A stretch of 64,000 nucleotides of DNA from an uncultured Lachnospiraceae bacterium (GTDB taxonomy: Bacteria > Bacillota > Clostridia > Lachnospirales > Lachnospiraceae). Shown piece by piece: positions 35,718-43,572 of the stretch (position 1 is its first letter; each line of letters begins with the position of its first letter). A model generated the notes under the pieces. The model was not told the origin of the DNA. It did no database searches and saw only the letters and a program-made list of their open reading frames with translations. The position numbers were made by a program, and so were the translations under genes. Location of the stretch: contig UQLY01000013.1 in assembly GCA_900542015.1 (NCBI GenBank), positions 1 to 64,000 of the forward strand. Direction: 5' to 3'.

Positions 35718-36911
35718 ATGGATAAATTAGAGGAGCTTCTTTCGCAAATATTAAATGAAAACCTGACGCAGATCGTGATCAGCGGACCTAAGAAAAGCGA
35801 CGCTGCAAAATCGGAGCATTTTGTCAGGAAAATTCAGATCCGTCCGGTGTTATTAAAGGGACAGCTCTTATTTCAGGCGTCAAGCTACACAAAAAAGCAG
35901 GTCTTTCATGAAAATCTCTCAAGGCAGCAGGCAATAGACTATATCGCAAAGGCAATGGGAGATTATAAACAGTTGCAAGCCTATGGAGACGGGATAAAGG
36001 CAGACGTGCTGTCCGGGAAAAAGGGCAATCTGTCGATCAAAAGCGAGATAACGCCGCCGGCGGGCAAGGAAGGGGAAAGCGGGGAGCGAAAGGCGTCTCT
36101 GTCCCATAACCGGGAAAAGGAATCGATTCTGCCCAAGGATGAGCCGGTGCCTTTTTTGGTAGATTTGGGAGTACAGACCAAAGAAGGCAGGATCGTTGCC
36201 GGGAAATATGATAAATTCCGCCAGATCAACCGCTTTTTGGAGTTTATCAGGGATATTTTGCCTGTTCTGCCCAAGGATGAGCCGGTTTCCATTCTGGATT
36301 TTGGCTGCGGGAAAAGCTATCTGACCTTTGCCATGTATTATTACCTGAGGATCATGAACGGGTTGGACGTGGATATTGTAGGGCTGGATTTGAAGGAAGA
36401 CGTGATTGAAAAATGCAACCGGCTGAAGGAAAGCTATGGATATGACCATCTGCATTTTCTCGTAGGGGATATCGGACAGTACGAAGGCAAGTCCCGGGTG
36501 GATATGGTGGTAACGCTTCATGCCTGCGATACGGCGACGGATTATGCTTTGGCAAAGGCGGTAAAGTGGAATGCGAAAGTTATTTTGTCCGTTCCCTGCT
36601 GTCAGCACGAATTAAACGGACAAATATCCCAGGAGCTGTTGCAGCCGGTATTGAAATACGGACTTTTGAAGGAACGGATTTCCGCGCTTTTGACGGACGG
36701 CATCAGAGCCTCTCTGCTGGAAGAGGCGGGATATGACGTGCAGGTTTTGGAATTTATCGATATGGAGCATACGCCCAAAAATATTTTGCTGCGGTGCGTT
36801 AAAAATACCCGTATGCGGGCGAAAAACAGCGCGCGGCTTGATGAAATGATTGATTTTTTGAACGGGAAGCCGACGCTTCAAAAGTTATTGAAAGAACAAC
36901 AGGGTGAATAA
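35718..36911 (+). CDS. Class I SAM-dependent methyltransferase (Methyltransf_32 type)
   Basis: The 397-residue protein has a poorly conserved N-terminal part (about 1-150) and a Rossmann methyltransferase domain (about 175-375) with the SAM loop ILDFGCGKSYLTFAMYYYL, VGLDLKEDVIEKC, and VTLHACDTATDYAL followed by SVPCCQHEL. That pattern fits the METTL25/GSTCD-like group, whose substrates are mostly unknown. A 22-bp sequence encoding LPKDEPV occurs twice in frame, at 36127 and 36265. Its end overlaps or touches the next gene, suggesting co-transcription. Confidence 0.82.
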   Translation: MDKLEELLSQILNENLTQIVISGPKKSDAAKSEHFVRKIQIRPVLLKGQLLFQASSYTKKQVFHENLSRQQAIDYIAKAMGDYKQLQAYGDGIKADVLSGKKGNLSIKSEITPPAGKEGESGERKASLSHNREKESILPKDEPVPFLVDLGVQTKEGRIVAGKYDKFRQINRFLEFIRDILPVLPKDEPVSILDFGCGKSYLTFAMYYYLRIMNGLDVDIVGLDLKEDVIEKCNRLKESYGYDHLHFLVGDIGQYEGKSRVDMVVTLHACDTATDYALAKAVKWNAKVILSVPCCQHELNGQISQELLQPVLKYGLLKERISALLTDGIRASLLEEAGYDVQVLEFIDMEHTPKNILLRCVKNTRMRAKNSARLDEMIDFLNGKPTLQKLLKEQQGE

Positions 36912-36918
36912 GGATATT

Positions 36919-39450
36919 ATGAAAAAGGGATTGATAAAAGGAATTGTCTGTTTCGTAACGTTTATGGTGTCGCTGTTTGTGATCAGCGCCGTTATGAACA
37001 GAGGAAATACGGATATTACCATGGAAATGAGCGCGGCGTCCTATCCGCTTGTGTATATCAATTATGAAGGAGAACATATTAACTGCCTGCACGGATACAG
37101 TAACGAAATGGACGTTTCGTTTATGCGGGATACGGTAACGCCTTTGGGAGAGGACCGGAAAATCTCCCTGTATATTGATAAATTTAACAGCGATATTGCC
37201 TCTCTGTCTTTTGAGGTGCGCTCCACGGACGGAGAGAGGCTGATTGAAAATTCCGAGATCTTTAATTATAAGGAAAAGGACGCGGGAATTTCCGCGGACG
37301 TGGTTATTAAGGATCTGATCGAACAGGACACGGAATATGAGTTTATCGTTCTTGTGGAGACGGCGGAAGGAAAGACGCTGCGGTATTATACCCGCATTAT
37401 TCAAAGAAGCGAAAATCATGCGGGAGAAGAAATCCGTTTTGTACAGGATTTCCATACGAAAACCTTTGACAAAGATGCGGCAAGGGATTTGACAAAATAT
37501 CTGGAGACCGATGAAACCGGGGATAACACCTCGTACAGTTATGTGAATATCCACAGCAGTTTTTCCCAGCTTACCTGGGGGGATTTGAAGGTGAAAAAAA
37601 TCTCGGAACCGCAGATTTACGTCACGGAATTTTTTTCACAGACGATGCGTGTGAAAATGACCTATTTTGTATCGGTAACGACCGAAGAGGGCGAAAAAAG
37701 ATGCAGAGTGGAGGAATTTTACAGACTCCGTTACGGAACGCAGAGAATTTATCTGTTGGATTTTGAGAGAACCATGAACGAAGTGTTTGAAATGGATATA
37801 GAGGCGTTTAATAAAAATAAGCTGGATCTGGGTATCCGAAGCGCTGATGTGGAAATGATGGAGAGCGAGGATGGCGGTGTTTTTGCCTTTGTATCGGAGA
37901 ACAGACTGTTTTGCTACAATTCCACAAGCAACCGATTCGCGCAGCTGTTTGGTTTTTATGAAAAGGATCACGAGGACGAAAGGACCTTTTATGACCAGAA
38001 TGATATTCGCATTTTGAACGTGGACGAGACGGGAAACGTACAGTTTATGGTATACGGTTATATGAACCGCGGCACCCACGAGGGAAATATGGGCATTGCG
38101 GTCTATTTCTATAACAGCGTGCTCAATACCATTGAGGAGGAAGTGTTTATTCCTTATGACAAATCCTATGCGGTGCTTGCCAGCGATTTGCAGCAACTGA
38201 CTTATCTTAACAGCAGCAACGAGCTGTTCCTCTATCTGGGCGGCAGTATCTTTTGCGTGCACCTCGAGGAAAACAGCTACGAGACGGTCGCGGAAAACCT
38301 TCCTCAGGGGAGTCTCAAGGTATCCCAATCGAACCGGATGGCGGTATGGCCGGAAGGAGAGGATTTAAACAGGAGCACAAGTCTGGCGTTGATGAATTTA
38401 AACAGCCGCAGTATTTCTACGGTAGAGGCGGGAAGCGGAAATTATATCCGCCCCCTGGGATTTATGGAGGAAGATTTGATTTACGGGCTTGTCAGGGCGT
38501 CGGATATCTATACGGACAATGCGGGCAGCATTTTAATGCCGATGTTTCGCATCAGTATTTGCAGCGGTTCGGACAATACGGTTACGATGAACTATGAAAA
38601 GTCCGGAATTTATGTGACGGATATCAGTATTGAGGACAATCAGATCAATCTGGAACGGGTTAGCAGAGATGCGGAGAGCGGGACCTATGTTTCCGTCGTT
38701 TCGGATCAGATCATGAGTGCGGAAACCGGATTAGCGGGTGAAAACGTGGTGGAATTGGCGGCGACCGAGGCTAGGGAAACGATTGTGCAGATTGCGGCAA
38801 AGGGAACCATTGAGACAAAGTCACTGAAATTTTTGACGCCGAAAGAGGTCATGTATGAAGGCGGGCATGAGATGGTGTTCGGTTATCCTGAGCAGACGGA
38901 GCATAAGTATTATATTTACGGGGCGGACGGAATAACCGGAGTGTATTCCAGTCCCTCGGAAGCGATTATCTCGGCGGACGAAACGGCGGGAACAGTCATC
39001 AACGAGGCGGGCGATTATGTGTGGGTCAAAGGAAACCGCGTAACCCGCAATCAGATAATGAAGATCGAAGGAACCGCAGCGGATGAGGAAAATTCCTCCC
39101 TTGCCGTATGCCTGAATACGATGCTTGGGGCGGAAGGCATTACCCGCAACAGCCAGTATATGCTGGACCAGGGGCAATCCGTACTCTCCATTCTGGAAGA
39201 GCAGATGCCGGAAGCGGAAATACTGGATTTAAGCGGATGCAGCCTCGATTCCGTACTCTACTACGTCAACAGGGACATTCCGGTCATGGCGATCTTAAAG
39301 GATAAAAGCGCGGTGCTGATCGTAGGCTTTAACGAACTGAATACGGTCATTATGGACCCTGCAACCGGCACGATTTATAAAAAGGGAATGAATGATTCGA
39401 CGCAGTGGTTCCAGGAGAATGGGAATCAGTTTATAGCGTATATACGATAA
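36919..39450 (+). CDS. Large membrane-anchored protein with degenerate C39-like C-terminus
   Basis: From the ATG at 36919 the protein has 843 residues; a GTG five codons earlier overlaps the previous stop codon. One membrane helix lies near the N-terminus (about 8-28) and the rest should be outside the cell. The bulk (about 40-650) is beta-rich and unrecognised, with a possible propeller-like middle (YLNSSNELFLYLGGSIFCV). The last 130 residues resemble the C39-like peptidase fold (ILEEQMP, VNRDIPVMAILKDKSAVLIVGF, VIMDPATGTIYK), but the usual catalytic Cys and His positions are not clearly kept. It may be a non-catalytic binding module. The first repeat element follows 30 nt after the stop. 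Confidence 0.7.
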   Translation: MKKGLIKGIVCFVTFMVSLFVISAVMNRGNTDITMEMSAASYPLVYINYEGEHINCLHGYSNEMDVSFMRDTVTPLGEDRKISLYIDKFNSDIASLSFEVRSTDGERLIENSEIFNYKEKDAGISADVVIKDLIEQDTEYEFIVLVETAEGKTLRYYTRIIQRSENHAGEEIRFVQDFHTKTFDKDAARDLTKYLETDETGDNTSYSYVNIHSSFSQLTWGDLKVKKISEPQIYVTEFFSQTMRVKMTYFVSVTTEEGEKRCRVEEFYRLRYGTQRIYLLDFERTMNEVFEMDIEAFNKNKLDLGIRSADVEMMESEDGGVFAFVSENRLFCYNSTSNRFAQLFGFYEKDHEDERTFYDQNDIRILNVDETGNVQFMVYGYMNRGTHEGNMGIAVYFYNSVLNTIEEEVFIPYDKSYAVLASDLQQLTYLNSSNELFLYLGGSIFCVHLEENSYETVAENLPQGSLKVSQSNRMAVWPEGEDLNRSTSLALMNLNSRSISTVEAGSGNYIRPLGFMEEDLIYGLVRASDIYTDNAGSILMPMFRISICSGSDNTVTMNYEKSGIYVTDISIEDNQINLERVSRDAESGTYVSVVSDQIMSAETGLAGENVVELAATEARETIVQIAAKGTIETKSLKFLTPKEVMYEGGHEMVFGYPEQTEHKYYIYGADGITGVYSSPSEAIISADETAGTVINEAGDYVWVKGNRVTRNQIMKIEGTAADEENSSLAVCLNTMLGAEGITRNSQYMLDQGQSVLSILEEQMPEAEILDLSGCSLDSVLYYVNRDIPVMAILKDKSAVLIVGFNELNTVIMDPATGTIYKKGMNDSTQWFQENGNQFIAYIR

Positions 39451-39479
39451 TTAGAATGAAAAGGGGATGAGAAGGGGAC

Positions 39480-39650
39480 GGCTGTCAGCGGCTGGGAAAC
39501 GAACAAAGCAGAGTATCACGGAAACACGCTTGCGCTCTGCAAGGACGCAGCGGGCGCATAAGATTGCAAAAGACGCAATCTAAGCGCCGGCGTCCTTGCA
39601 AAGGTTTCCTTTGATACTCTGCTTTGTTCGTTTCCCAGCCGCTGACAGCC
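39480..39650 (-). repeat. Palindromic structured element, copy 1
   Basis: The outer arms are a perfect 39-bp inverted repeat (39480-39518 and 39612-39650), followed by TGTTTTT. Between them, read on the minus strand, is the shared core: AAAGGAAACCTTT, three nested stems, then AGAGCGCAAGCGTGTTTCCG. In this copy the first stem is GCAAGGAC/GTCCTTGC and the inner stem GATTGC/GCAATC. It lies 29 nt after the stop of the large C39-like gene and can act as its terminator. Confidence 0.9.
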
Positions 39651-39739
39651 TGTTTTTCGGACCTTTTTAATATGATGTATATTAGCTGATGGCATACCGG
39701 CTGATTGTATATTGACTGTATCGGGGAAGTATGATTCAG

Positions 39740-39913
39740 GGAGCCTCCGCATTTATATTGATCAATTTATATATCGATCAAAGGAAACCTTTATAAAAAC
39801 ACCGGTACTTAATCCGCGTATTTTGCGGATTTATGTACCGCTGCGTTTTTATAGAGCGAAAGCGTGTTTCCGTGAGCGATATATAAATTGATCAATATAA
39901 ATGCGGAGGCTCC
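39740..39913 (+). repeat. Palindromic structured element, copy 2
   Basis: The outer arms are a perfect 37-bp inverted repeat (39740-39776 and 39877-39913) with a sequence unrelated to copy 1. The core runs AAAGGAAACCTTT to AGCGTGTTTCCG as in the other copies, but the first stem is ATAAAAAC/GTTTTTAT and the inner stem ATCCGC/GCGGAT. It lies 15 nt beyond the 3' end of queT. The 89 bp between copies 1 and 2 hold no recognisable feature. Confidence 0.9.
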
Positions 39914-39928
39914 TACATTACTTCAATT

Positions 39929-40417
39929 TTAAGTACGGAAGAGGATATGGCGGTATTTTTGGAGGAGGAATAAAAGGAGCATTCCCAGGATTCCGCAGGC
40001 TAGTACTTCACCGATGCCGACGGTCAGCATGAAGAAGGGAATGCCGCCGGGGATTCCGTAAGCATAATGCAGGACAAAAGGGATAATGAGGATATTTGAC
40101 AAAATAGGGGGAACGGGAGCGAGCCACTTCCATTTACGGAGAGCATAGGTTCCCAGGGCGCCGAGCAGCGTGGCAAGGCTGCCAAATATAATATCCCAGA
40201 TGGGCGCGCCGGTCATAAAATTGCTCAGTAAACAGCCTATAAAAAGACCGGGAATGGCGGCAGGCGTAAAAAACGGTAAGATGGTAAGAGCTTCGGAAAT
40301 TCGGAATTGAATGGCGCCGTTTGCCAGTTGAAAGACATCAATGGCGAGGGTAAGCACCACATAGATTGCGGCGATAACCGCTGACTGCGTGATAAAGTAA
40401 GCTTTTTTGTTTTTCAT
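39929..40417 (-). CDS. queT: QueT-family queuosine-precursor transporter (ECF S component)
   Basis: The 162-residue protein has about five or six membrane helices and the QueT pattern: AAIYVVLTLAIDVF, IQFRISEALTILPFF, IPGLFIGCLLSNF and IWDIIFGSLATLLGALGTY. S components of this group bring in queuine or preQ precursors through the shared ECF module, whose genes are not in the window. A roughly 120-nt leader with three hairpins precedes it, typical of preQ1-controlled genes. AAAGGAG stands before the ATG. Confidence 0.9.
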   Translation of the reverse strand: MKNKKAYFITQSAVIAAIYVVLTLAIDVFQLANGAIQFRISEALTILPFFTPAAIPGLFIGCLLSNFMTGAPIWDIIFGSLATLLGALGTYALRKWKWLAPVPPILSNILIIPFVLHYAYGIPGGIPFFMLTVGIGEVLACGILGMLLLFLLQKYRHILFRT

Positions 40418-40537
40418 ATTTTTTTCTCCTTTAGTTTTGTTTTTCAGTCCGCGCCGCTATGCGCGAACCGAGGTCAGGAAGGTCTCGAACTGACCGTTTT
40501 TCCATGAGAGCGTTTTGCAGCTCTATGGTTTTGCAAC
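40418..40537 (-). promoter_or_regulatory. Structured queT leader, possible preQ1-type riboswitch
   Basis: Read on the minus strand, hairpins form at 40528-40502 (AGAGC/GCTCT with CCAT/ATGG), 40495-40472 (GGTCAG/CTGACC) and 40470-40445 (a 10-bp stem with loop ATAGCG). The last is followed by an A-rich stretch and CTAAAGGAG, so the loop TAG could pair with CTA next to the ribosome site as an H-type pseudoknot. The fit to the small preQ1-I consensus is poor; preQ1-III or an unclassified form should be tested. Confidence 0.5.
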
Positions 40538-40543
40538 GTTGCC

Positions 40544-40572
40544 AGTGTAGCATAAAGGGAGCAAAAATGCAA
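40544..40572 (-). promoter_or_regulatory. Promoter of queT
   Basis: On the minus strand TTGCAT (40567-40572) and TACACT (40544-40549) have a 17-nt spacer. Confidence 0.6.
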
Positions 40573-40718
40573 TGATAAAATAATTTGTCGGAGTTTGGCG
40601 GGGAATGGCGGTTAAAACCGATTAAATCTTTATAAAACCGGGGGCAAAGCGATTGACTTTTGCGATTCCGTATTTTACCATGAAACATAATAAGAAGTTT
40701 GTGAACGGAGGGAAAAGC

Positions 40719-41129
40719 ATGGATTTTTTAAGTAAGGTATCAGCGAAGGCGGGCGAAACATTTCAGACCATAAAGGATAGTGAAGTAACGAAAAAGGCGA
40801 AAAACTATGCGGGCATTCCGGGACTGCAGGTGCAGGTCGGCAAGTGCGAGAGTTTGATCAAGAAAGCATATGAAGAGATCGGCGAAGCGTATTTTAAGGC
40901 GCATGAGCACGAGGACGGCGGCGAATACGCGGAGAAGTTCGGGATCATTAAGGAAAATATGCAAAAGATCGGTCAGTTGAAAGCCGAGATTGAGGAGAAG
41001 AAAAAGGGCGGAGACAATACGACCGAGGCAAAGGAAGGAGACGTCTCCATTGAAAAAGTATGTCCGATCTGCGGAAGGACCGTTCCCGACGACGCGGCAT
41101 TCTGCAGCGTCTGCGGACACCAGTTTTAA
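40719..41129 (+). CDS. Zinc-ribbon protein
   Basis: The 136-residue protein begins MDFLSKVSAKAGETFQTIKD, has a helical middle with a probable coiled coil (about 45-95), an acidic/basic linker, and a C-terminal zinc ribbon CPICGRTVPDDAAFCSVCG (about 116-134). It has no membrane segment. Many such proteins exist in Lachnospiraceae, with no known function. The ATG at 40719 follows GGAGGG; the longer in-frame reading is less well supported. Copy 3 of the repeat lies after it. Confidence 0.78.
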   Translation: MDFLSKVSAKAGETFQTIKDSEVTKKAKNYAGIPGLQVQVGKCESLIKKAYEEIGEAYFKAHEHEDGGEYAEKFGIIKENMQKIGQLKAEIEEKKKGGDNTTEAKEGDVSIEKVCPICGRTVPDDAAFCSVCGHQF

Positions 41130-41196
41130 CCCCAGCGTCCTCTAACAAAGAGCCGGACCAAGAAAATACAAAAAGGATATAAAAGGATACAAAAAA

Positions 41197-41371
41197 GGGC
41201 TGCCACATTTATAATTTTTGTATCGATCAAAGGAAACCTTTATAAAAACGCCGGTACTTAATCCGCGTATTTTGCGGATTTATGTACCGCTGCGTTTTTA
41301 TACCCCAAGGGCACAAGTAGAGCGCAAGCGTGTTTCCGTGATCGATACAAAAATTGATAAACATGACACCC
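41197..41371 (+). repeat. Palindromic structured element, copy 3
   Basis: The inner arm TTGTATCGATCA pairs perfectly with its partner near 41339-41350. Outer arms starting GGGCTGCCACATTTAT continue to pair with a few mismatches to 41371, preceded by an A run and followed by CCCTTTTT, so this copy is also a bidirectional terminator. The core is nearly the same as in copy 2, with a 16-bp insertion (ACCCCAAGGGCACAAGT region) before AGAGCGCAAGCGTG. It lies between the converging zinc-ribbon and prs genes and ends 3 bp from the prs stop. Confidence 0.9.
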
Positions 41372-41374
41372 TTT

Positions 41375-42559
41375 TTACACTTCCCCTTTTTTATATCTTG
41401 CCAGCAAATTCTGAATCCTGTCGCTGGGATTGAGCAGATCGCTGATGGAAGCGTCATGATTGAGCGTGTCGATAATATAGGCGATATATTTGCTCATATC
41501 GCAGTCAATGTAATAAGGTCTTTCCAAAAGCTCCGGAGTCTGGTAAATCAGATTGGTGGTCAGGATATCGTCGATAAAGCCTTCTTCATATGCCTGATCA
41601 AATTTCGCAAGTCCGTTTGTAAACAGTCCGAAGGTCGCACAGATGAAAATGCGGTTTGCTTTGCGCTTCTTTAGCGCCGCCGCGACTTCCAATACGCTTT
41701 CGCCGGAAGAGATCATATCGTCCACGACGATAATATCCTTGCCTTCCACGCTGGAGCCCAGAAATTCATGGGCGACGATGGGATTGCGACCGTCTACAAT
41801 CTGCGTGTAGTCCCGGCGTTTATAAAACATACCCATATCCAGTCCTAATACGTTGGCGATATAAATAGCACGGCTCATACCGCCTTCATCGGGGCTGACA
41901 ACCATCATATGATCTGAATCAATCGTCAGATCCCTGACATGGGAAAGAAGCCCTTTGATAAACTGGTAGGCGGGCTGAACGGTTTCAAAACCGTTTAAGG
42001 GAATTGCGTTTTGTACCCGGGCGTCATGAGCGTCAAAGGTAATAATGTTGTCCACGCCCATATTGACAAGCTCCTGCAGGGCGATTGCACAGTCAAGAGA
42101 CTCGCGGGTACTTCTTTTATGCTGCCTGCTTTCATAAAGAAACGGCATAATAACGGTAATTCGTCTTGCCTTTCCGCCGACAGCGGCGATAATACGCTTT
42201 AAATCCTGGAAATGATCGTCAGGAGACATATGATTGGGATGTCCGCATAGGGAATAGGTCAAAGAATAGTTTGCTACGTCTACCAACAGATAGAGATCGG
42301 TGCCTCTGACCGATTCTAAAATGACGCCTTTTGCTTCGCCGGAACCGAAGCGGGGTACTTTTGCTTTGATTAAATAGGAATCGCGCTGGTAGCCTTTGAA
42401 GGCAAGGCTGTCGCTGTGGGCGTTTTCACGTTCCGTTCTCCAGTCAACCAGATAATTGTTGACCTTTTCTCCGAGAGCCTTACAGCCTTCCAGAGAGATA
42501 ATTCCCAAAGAGCCTACGGGAATGGTTTCCAGGTTTCTCATTTCTTCACGTTTGGACAT
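41375..42559 (-). CDS. prs: Ribose-phosphate pyrophosphokinase, long clostridial form
   Basis: The 394-residue protein belongs to the PRPP synthetase family but is about 80 residues longer than the common type. It shows the family order: LYLLVDVANYS, ARRITVIMPFLYESRQHKR, FDAHDARVQNAIP, VVSPDEGGMSRA and the PRPP loop DIIVVDDMISSGES. It makes PRPP for nucleotide, His and Trp synthesis and supplies Upp, encoded in the same window. It is followed by repeat copy 3 on its 3' side and preceded by dnaI after 12 nt. Confidence 0.92.
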   Translation of the reverse strand: MSKREEMRNLETIPVGSLGIISLEGCKALGEKVNNYLVDWRTERENAHSDSLAFKGYQRDSYLIKAKVPRFGSGEAKGVILESVRGTDLYLLVDVANYSLTYSLCGHPNHMSPDDHFQDLKRIIAAVGGKARRITVIMPFLYESRQHKRSTRESLDCAIALQELVNMGVDNIITFDAHDARVQNAIPLNGFETVQPAYQFIKGLLSHVRDLTIDSDHMMVVSPDEGGMSRAIYIANVLGLDMGMFYKRRDYTQIVDGRNPIVAHEFLGSSVEGKDIIVVDDMISSGESVLEVAAALKKRKANRIFICATFGLFTNGLAKFDQAYEEGFIDDILTTNLIYQTPELLERPYYIDCDMSKYIAYIIDTLNHDASISDLLNPSDRIQNLLARYKKGEV

Positions 42560-42571
42560 GATGAAAGATCC

Positions 42572-43546
42572 TCACTTTCTCTTATCTTGAAATTTCTTTA
42601 GCATTCGAATATCTCGTCCCTCAAATTTACAAAAAGTGAAATGACTGCTGACACGGGAAAAAATTCTTTCCGAATAGCGTCTGTTCAGTTCATCCAAAGT
42701 CAGATTCGTAGAAATCAGGGTGGCTTTCTTTAGCAGATCCCGGTTGTTCAGGCAGGTAAATAAATCCGCCTTTACTCTTTCGCTGATGGCTTCGGTGCCC
42801 AGATCATCGATAATCAGAAGGTCGCATTGGTTAATATCCTCCAGGAAGGAGAAATAAGCGTCCTTATCGTCCTGGAAGCGATAATCCACAAAATTTTTGA
42901 AAAATTTATCCGCGCTGTAATAGGTAACCGAATGTCCCTGTTCCATCAATTCCTTTGCGATGCAGCAGGATAGAAAAGTTTTACCAGTACCAACATTACC
43001 ATAAAATACAAGATTTTGGTAGTCCGAGTTGAAATTTCCCGTAAACTTTTTGCTGACGTTTAAGGCGTTGGCATAGGAAGCGGCTTCCGCTTCGTTGAAA
43101 TAATCAAAAGAAAGGGTATCAAAATTCTGTACCGTGATCAGATCAAAAATGCCGGACTGCTCAAATAAAAGTCTGGTCTGCGCCTCGATAAAACAACTGC
43201 ATTTGGCGCGGCTTTCGGGAAGAAAGCCCGTATCATGGCACTTTTGGCAGGTATAAATGGGAGCGAGATAATCCTTCGGATAACCCGCGTCCGTCAAAAT
43301 ACGGTCCCTTTTGTCCATCAGAAGCTCCTCTTTGGTCTTAGCGGCGGTAAAAGCGTCCGTATCTTTGTCCAGGTTCGCCTGCATACGCTGCATACGCAGG
43401 CTACGCAGCTCGTCCTCCGTATCAAAATAGGCGGGGAGCTTTTGGCGGATCTCCTCGGTGCGTTCCACCTGAATCCTGTGATTTTCCAGGCGGATATTAT
43501 CGTATTTTTCCATAATGGAATCAAATTGCTTGTTGCTCAAACCCAT
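42572..43546 (-). CDS. dnaI: DnaI-like helicase loader ATPase
   Basis: The 324-residue protein has an N-terminal zinc-binding part with CQKCHDTGFLPESRAKCSC (about 100-118) and an AAA+ domain with Walker A GNVGTGKTFLSC, Walker B LLIIDDLGTEA and the ISTNLTLDEL sensor region. The DnaC/DnaI family loads DnaB onto DNA. dnaD lies just upstream, so the two helicase-loading genes form an operon on the minus strand, preceded by DnaA boxes. Confidence 0.9.
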   Translation of the reverse strand: MGLSNKQFDSIMEKYDNIRLENHRIQVERTEEIRQKLPAYFDTEDELRSLRMQRMQANLDKDTDAFTAAKTKEELLMDKRDRILTDAGYPKDYLAPIYTCQKCHDTGFLPESRAKCSCFIEAQTRLLFEQSGIFDLITVQNFDTLSFDYFNEAEAASYANALNVSKKFTGNFNSDYQNLVFYGNVGTGKTFLSCCIAKELMEQGHSVTYYSADKFFKNFVDYRFQDDKDAYFSFLEDINQCDLLIIDDLGTEAISERVKADLFTCLNNRDLLKKATLISTNLTLDELNRRYSERIFSRVSSHFTFCKFEGRDIRMLKKFQDKRK

Positions 43547-43572
43547 AAGCGGTACCTCATGTGAATATGTAT

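Noticed and set aside
39516..39752. 78-codon ORF on the minus strand
   Set aside because: It lies within repeat copy 1 and its arm; the reading is an artefact of the inverted repeat.
40445..40470. Classical preQ1-I aptamer
   Set aside because: The 10-bp stem and six-base loop are too long and too short, respectively, for the compact preQ1-I form, so only a general candidate leader is reported.
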